Below, piece by piece: positions 59,000 through 64,000 of a stretch of DNA of 64,000 nt. Each line of letters opens with the position of its first letter. Position 1 is the first letter of the stretch. The notes beneath the pieces were generated by a model. That model was given only the letters and a program-made list of their open reading frames with translations. It was not told the origin of the DNA and searched no databases. Source of the stretch: Bradysia coprophila (Eukaryota; Arthropoda; Insecta; Diptera; Sciaridae); assembly GCF_014529535.1 (NCBI RefSeq), contig NW_023503372.1, positions 686,075-750,074 on the forward strand. The letters are read 5' to 3'. The position numbers and the translations under genes were made by a program.

Positions 59000-59236
59000 G
59001 AGCCTATTTTAGGGATTTTAGAATTACTTTGAATTAACAAATTAACTTACAAGTTAACCAAGTTAATTTACAAAAAAGTCTAAAAAAATTACCAAAAATT
59101 CTAAAAATTACAAAAAATTACTAAAATTTATCAAAAATGAGTAATTTTTTGTTAATTTTATGTAAATTTTGGTAACTTTTAATTATTTTAATAATTTTTG
59201 ACAGTTTTTACTAATTTAAAATCCTTAAAGTAGGCT
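59000..59236. mobile_element. AT-rich TIR element built of AAAATTAC words
   Basis: The ends GAGCCTATTTTAGGGATTTT and, reversed, AGCCTACTTTAAGGATTTT pair. The left half holds degenerate CTAAAAATTACAAAAAATT words and the right half TTTTGGTAACTTTTAATT-like words. The design is the same as the TTTTCC / GGAAAA elements but with a different word. Confidence 0.55.
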
Positions 59237-62200
59237 TCGAGTCAGAGTATGGTATTATATAGCTAACAGATTGATCTGACCTTACTATAGGCGTTCCACT
59301 ATGTCATGTCAAATTCAAAAAAAAATGTAAAAAAATCGGCTCACCATAAGTTCCAGTTAATTTAAATATCAGGTTCGAGTCGACCTGACCTGCTCCGAGC
59401 TTCAGCATAAAATCAACATAATTAATTATTCACATGTAGCTGCTCAGAAGAACATAAATTTATTGTTCAAAAAGAAAATTACAAAAATAACAAAAAAATA
59501 TTTTTGTTGCGATTTTCATTTTGAAAAACTCAGTCGTCGTTTTTTTACTTTTTGTTTTCATTATATATATATAGTTCCACCATCAATAAAATATTTTTTG
59601 TTTTTGTTTATTTTTTAACATTTATATATAATTTGTTATGTCAGAAATAGTTTTTTGTTTTTTAAGTTTTTTTAAACTTACACTTTCCATTTGTTTAGCT
59701 TTTAGCATAATAATATTTATATAATTTTCTTAGTTAATGCAAAATTGTTTTTTTTTGTCTTTCTTTAATAATTTTTAGTCTTTGTTCGTATAATATTTTT
59801 GTGTGTTTCATTTAATGGCAAAATTTATTTTCAAATCAAAATTCAATGTTCAGGGATTCTAAAGTCCTATACAAACAGGCTGATTAGGTGCGTAAAAAGG
59901 GATGTTTTGCATAAAATATTTGGGTTTTTTTCTTTGGTTATTTTTTGTTATTATGATAAGTATGGATTTTTAAGATGTGTACATGTAGGAGGATATTTGA
60001 TTTGATTTGATTCATTGTTGATGTCTGGGTAAATATAAATCTTGACCTTTAAAAACGAATATTTTAATATTGTAGAAAAATATATTTTTCGTTGAAAATA
60101 GTCGTGATGAAAATTATATTATTATTTAGGGTTGTGTGTTTGATTCTCTTTTCTTTTGTTAATAAAAAATAAATTTTCCTTTCTCTATCTTCTCTGCATA
60201 AATATATCGATTTTAAATACTTTTACCCTTAATAGGTTTTTCAATGAAACGTATGTCGACTGTCACTGTGTAAATTAGCATTGGCAATGTTTTAATCGAA
60301 ATCATAAATTTCAAAGAAAATTTAAATAAACAAAAAAAATGGAAATCAGAAAGATATGACAGAGTTCGAACTTCCATTCAACAATTTTCATTTTCGAAAA
60401 TTGACAAAATGATCGAACGTAACTTTGACGAAAAATTGATAGTTTTCGATAAAAGAAATTTGCATGAACTTTGGAGAAATGGTGACTTTTTCCAGTGGTT
60501 TTATTTGGTGTCCAACTTCATTTTTTACGGCTCGTTTCGCAAACTCACGCTTGGAAAATCAGAAATCCCGAACAGTAAAGTAACATACTTTTTCGACGAA
60601 CAGAATTGACGATTCATGTGACCATAAGTTGCCACAAATATTTTTTGGATAAATAAGTTGAAAGATTTGACTGGTATGCAAAACCTGTAGGGATTCTTGG
60701 TCTCTTGGTTTAGGGGAATTTGTTTCTAAACTTTCATATGAAAGACATTTTTTCTGTTCTTAGAATCCCCTAACAGGACACTAACTGAAAAATTCAGTTA
60801 ATTTTTTTGGTCACCAAATGGAATTATGAAGATTGAAAATTTCTGTAAATTATTAATGACTATGGGCATTCGAGCAGTGCCCTCAGAGCTTTTAGATTTT
60901 TTTTGTATAAACGAAGGAAATTTTTACAAATTTTCATCATTCAACGTTGTGAACCTCTGATAAATTGGAAAAAAAGCGCAGCGAGCTTTATGGACAAATT
61001 CCACTTTCGTCTTTTAACTGAAGCTAACCCAAAGTCCTAAAATTGGTAAGCAAATTCTCTTAAACTCTTTGAACAAGCCCAGTGGTCCTTATAAAATATG
61101 AATTGAAATCGAAATGAAAATAAAATCGTAAAAATTCCTGTATTCATCTCTTTACACATCAGTTCGGTTTTATTCATGATAGCATGCCATTGTCCTATGA
61201 TTGTTTCATTCCCGTTTAATTTTCCCAGAATAAATTTTCTTTTGTTTTATTTTCAAGAGGTACACTTGTGATCAATTGAATAAAAATTTCATAAAAAGAA
61301 AAAATTTGAACCGAAAAAAATCTTAAAATGAAAATCAAGTTGCTTTTCGACAAATGAAATTTTGTTCACTAAAATTAAACACTCCTAGTCTCTCGATCAT
61401 ATGATTTTGCTCGGTTTCTTTCGGTCGGGATAAATATATATGTTATGTGAACAACACACAAATATTTTCATCAAATTGGTCCATCTAGCGTTGGCTGGAA
61501 CAATGTCAAATGACACAACAGTCAGTTCGCATTCCTCATACATTGGGGTATGTAGAATTTATACCAAGTTATTGATGTTGCATTCAACATCGTAAAACGC
61601 TAAAGAGAGAATTGCATCAGAAAATATTTGTGACGTTGATGGATTCATGGTTGGTACTCCTTTTTTATTATTCTCAGTTAGTTACAGTAAATTTAGGTAA
61701 TTTTTTCTGTCCAAAGATATTCAGATTTTAATTTTTGTTTTTTTAAGTTTTTATATTTTGAAAATGTAAACGAATTGTTTTCCTCGCATAAAACTTTTTT
61801 TTTAATTTCAAATTTTGTTTTTAATTTAATTTCTTTTCTTTAATATTTATTTATAATAATCAGAATTGACGCCAACTTTCAATTGATTTTAGATTTAATT
61901 TTTGGTTTTGAAAATGTTTGAGAAATAAGTGTGAAAAATTAAAGCAAAATAATCCAGGGCGATCAAATGAATTTCAATTAATAAACAAAAATTGCGAAAG
62001 AAAACCACTGTCTCGATTCCATAAGTTTTCTGGTTCAACTTTTTTACTTTTTTTTGTTTAATTTTTTGTTCATTTTTTTTAATCAATTCCAATTTGTTCA
62101 ATTCAATCAACGGTTGTTCAATAAAACTATGGAAATGAAAACTTATGAGCTCGAGACTTTATACGAAAAAAAACAAAAAACAAAAAGAAGCTAAAAACTT

Positions 62201-62252
62201 AACTTACCCGACCGCCCGTATGTCTTCTAAAATTCTTTTAAAATAAAAAAAA

Positions 62253-63982
62253 TTATTTTTCCTTTGTCGTTTCTGCAGTTGTCTTTTTTTCCGTTGTATC
62301 ATCAGTTTTGTCCGTTGTATCTTTTTCCGGTTCCTGTTCCTTAACAGCTTCATTGTCAAGCTCGCGTTTCTCGTTTTGGGTGTTAGCTGGCAGGGCCTTT
62401 AGAATGGCGTGAACCTGACCAAAGCAGATGATATATTAAACAATACAGAGTCAATTCAGACATATGACTTTTGGATTGGGCTCCCAAAGGCCCAGGGACA
62501 TTTTTAGATATTTTTTTAAACATTTTTTCCCACATTTTTCTGACTTTTTCCAAACTTTCCTTCATTTTTCTAAATTTTCCTTAATTTTTTCAAATCTCTT
62601 GCACTTATTGCTTTCTCATTCATAAAAATTGTTTGTAAATGAAAGGACAATATGTGCCCAAGGTCTCACTATTGTCCGAGGATTGGTACGCTTACCCTAT
62701 GGAAAAATGTGGAGAAATTTAGGAAAATATGGGAAAATCTAATTCTATTTCCAAAAACAGTCCATGATAAGGTCTACAATTGAAGAACCAATTTGAAAAA
62801 TTTGAGGAATCCAGGCCTGGAAGTCTGTTATCGACGGAAAAGCAGAAAACCAGGGCAGATAAGCATAGAAGATCCTTTCTTCCTTCGAAAGAAAATCCTT
62901 AAAAATCAACGAAAATCCTTCAAAATGAAAGCAAAATCCTAAAGAATCGTGTAAATATGCTTGAGAATCCCTTGAAATTGACAAATAATTCTATAAAATC
63001 AAAGGAATCCAAAGAAAATCTGAGGAAAATCCCTCGGCAGAAAATTAAGCGAAGTAATCCGAGCTGCCTTTTACAGAACCTACATATTGAAAGGCGTGGG
63101 GTAATCTGGCACACCATTCAAATTGATTCAAATTGAGTCATGACTTTTCGTTACATGTAGTAAAAGGACGCATACTATGATCGTGTGTGCCAGATTCCCC
63201 GATGTCATGTTGAAATTAATTGAAGTAATAGATTTTGTGAGAAGCACAAGGACATACTTAAGAGTGTACTGAATCATCAGAAATACAATGAATTTAGCAT
63301 AAATTAGCATTCCAAACTAGAGCAATAGAATACCGAAATACCTATGATGTTTCTAAGGGGCAGTTTGCAAATGGCGCCGCACTATTTTACGGATTTTTCG
63401 ACACCCTCTAACCAAAGAAATTCTAAATTATCTCAAATTTGAAGGAAGTATAACTTTTCCCCTCCACTTCTCCCCTTCTAAATCATCTGACGGCTACACA
63501 AATTCACGACTCGAACCCTAAATTACCCAAAAATTCCTCTTCCCTCAAATAACGAAACAACTATTTTTTGAATGACAACGTACCTCTTCAGCCACCGCCA
63601 TCAATACGAACTCGAATTGTTGTCTCGTTGCCACCAGACCGGATCGTTGATCTCTCAGATGTTCAAGCGTTGCCGCAATGTCAATTTCTCTCGCTCCCTT
63701 ATTCATTCTAGCTAACACCAAATCCAACAGAATGTATGCACCAGTTCGACCGGCACCATTGCTGCTGTGCACAACAATGGGACATGATCGTCCGCGATAC
63801 GATTTATTAACTTTACGTCTAAATTCCAACAGTGCTTTGGCGGCTATCGGAACCGAACCGGCAGGCCATGATAGGAAATGGAATTGGGTAACGGTTCGAG
63901 TTTCGCCGGTACGTAGATTCTTTAGGTAAAATGATCGTACTAGGTAGTCTTCGCACCATATGTGCTCGCTGACAAGATTAAC
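62253..63982 (-). CDS. IA-2: IA-2 (ICA512/PTPRN-type) receptor tyrosine pseudophosphatase, last two exons
   Basis: The C-terminal part of the dense-core-vesicle transmembrane protein IA-2, which acts in neuropeptide and insulin-like peptide secretion. The visible exons are 63982-63584 (133 codons, phase 0 at both ends) and 62414-62253. They are separated by a 1169-bp intron with GTACGT..CAG ends. The gene continues beyond position 64000. Motifs match IA-2 closely: [81 protein letters not shown], then HAILKALP. The WPD loop reads WPA, as in vertebrate IA-2. The P-loop reads [10 protein letters not shown], so the catalytic Cys is Ser and the next variable position is Asn. The protein should be catalytically dead. 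After ALP, where human IA-2 ends a residue later, there is a 42-residue extension rich in Glu, Lys, Thr and Asp. That tail is of unknown role. Confidence 0.94.
62415..63583 (-). other. Last intron of the IA-2 gene
   Basis: The intron lies between the two visible IA-2 exons (donor GTACGT, acceptor CAG). It is far longer than the other introns in this window because it contains a GGAAAA-type repeat element (62488-62767) and further AAAATCC-rich degenerate repeats (62880-63020). Confidence 0.85.
62488..62767. mobile_element. Short TIR element built of TTTTCC / GGAAAA words, copy 3, in the IA-2 intron
   Basis: The left end is CCAGGGACATTTTTAG and the right end, reversed, CATGGACTGTTTTTGG. The left half holds TTTTTCCCACATTTTTC-like words and the right half GGAAAAATGTGGAG-like words. 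A roughly 100-bp unrelated centre makes it longer than its relatives. Confidence 0.5.
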
Positions 63983-64000
63983 CTGTTGGGGAAAATGATT

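Larger units (their letters stand above)
54694..62252. other. Strongly T-biased, gene-free interval downstream of IA-2
   Basis: From about 57430 on, the + strand is dominated by T-runs (A-rich on the IA-2 coding strand). A duplicated ~50-bp word (AACTCA.TGACGAAAA, then TCGTTGCC) lies at about 55215 and 56560. A fragment related to 15490-15560 lies at about 55460-55680. The stretch may include a long IA-2 3' UTR, but no exon or domain is visible. Confidence 0.5.

Overview
This is a gene-poor, very AT-rich, repeat-dense piece of an animal nuclear genome. The introns are mostly short (62-230 bp) with GT..AG ends. The proteins are animal-type: La, a YIPF1/2-type Yip1 protein, the Rieske iron-sulfur protein and an IA-2-type receptor tyrosine pseudophosphatase. 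From recollection, the La protein resembles fly and mosquito La most closely, so I infer a dipteran, possibly a nematoceran (midge, gnat or mosquito relative). That assignment is inference; no search was run.

Layout. Positions 1-41978 carry no gene that I can recognise. The stretch is filled with small terminal-inverted-repeat (TIR) elements, foldback palindromes, tRNA-derived SINE copies, a truncated non-LTR retrotransposon and degenerate short-period A/T arrays. Positions 41979-43177 (+) encode the Rieske protein in four exons. Positions 46255-47696 (-) encode La in three exons. An unrecognised 95-codon frame with an abutting poly(A) signal lies at 49934-50221 (-). The Yip1-family gene is at 50879-52017 (-), in four exons. 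A Pmp3/UPF0057 small membrane protein is at 54514-54693 (+). Positions 54694-62252 are a T-rich (on +) non-coding region, downstream of the last two exons of IA-2 (62253-63982, -). The IA-2 gene continues past the right edge of the window.

The genes look like independent housekeeping and neuronal genes and not a cluster: mitochondrial complex III, RNA polymerase III transcript maturation, Golgi membrane traffic, membrane potential or stress, and dense-core vesicles.

The richest signal is in the repeats. Several elements have clear target-site duplications (TSDs): Tc1/mariner-like with TA (two 124-bp copies), piggyBac-like with TTAA (one intact copy and about ten decayed ones), hAT-like with 8 bp (three), a 10-bp-TSD element at 13845-14088, and a 2332-bp element with a 9-bp TSD. 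The last has subterminal arrays of a 10-mer, nested insertions and decayed coding sequence. One hAT-like MITE sits in one of two paralogous repeat copies, so the other copy shows the empty site. A recurrent element type is built almost wholly of degenerate TTTTCC / GGAAAA words between short CAGGGACTATTTT-like ends. A 524-bp near-palindrome at 30474-30997 could be transcribed as a long hairpin RNA. In the IA-2 gene both signature PTP motifs are altered, including the catalytic cysteine.
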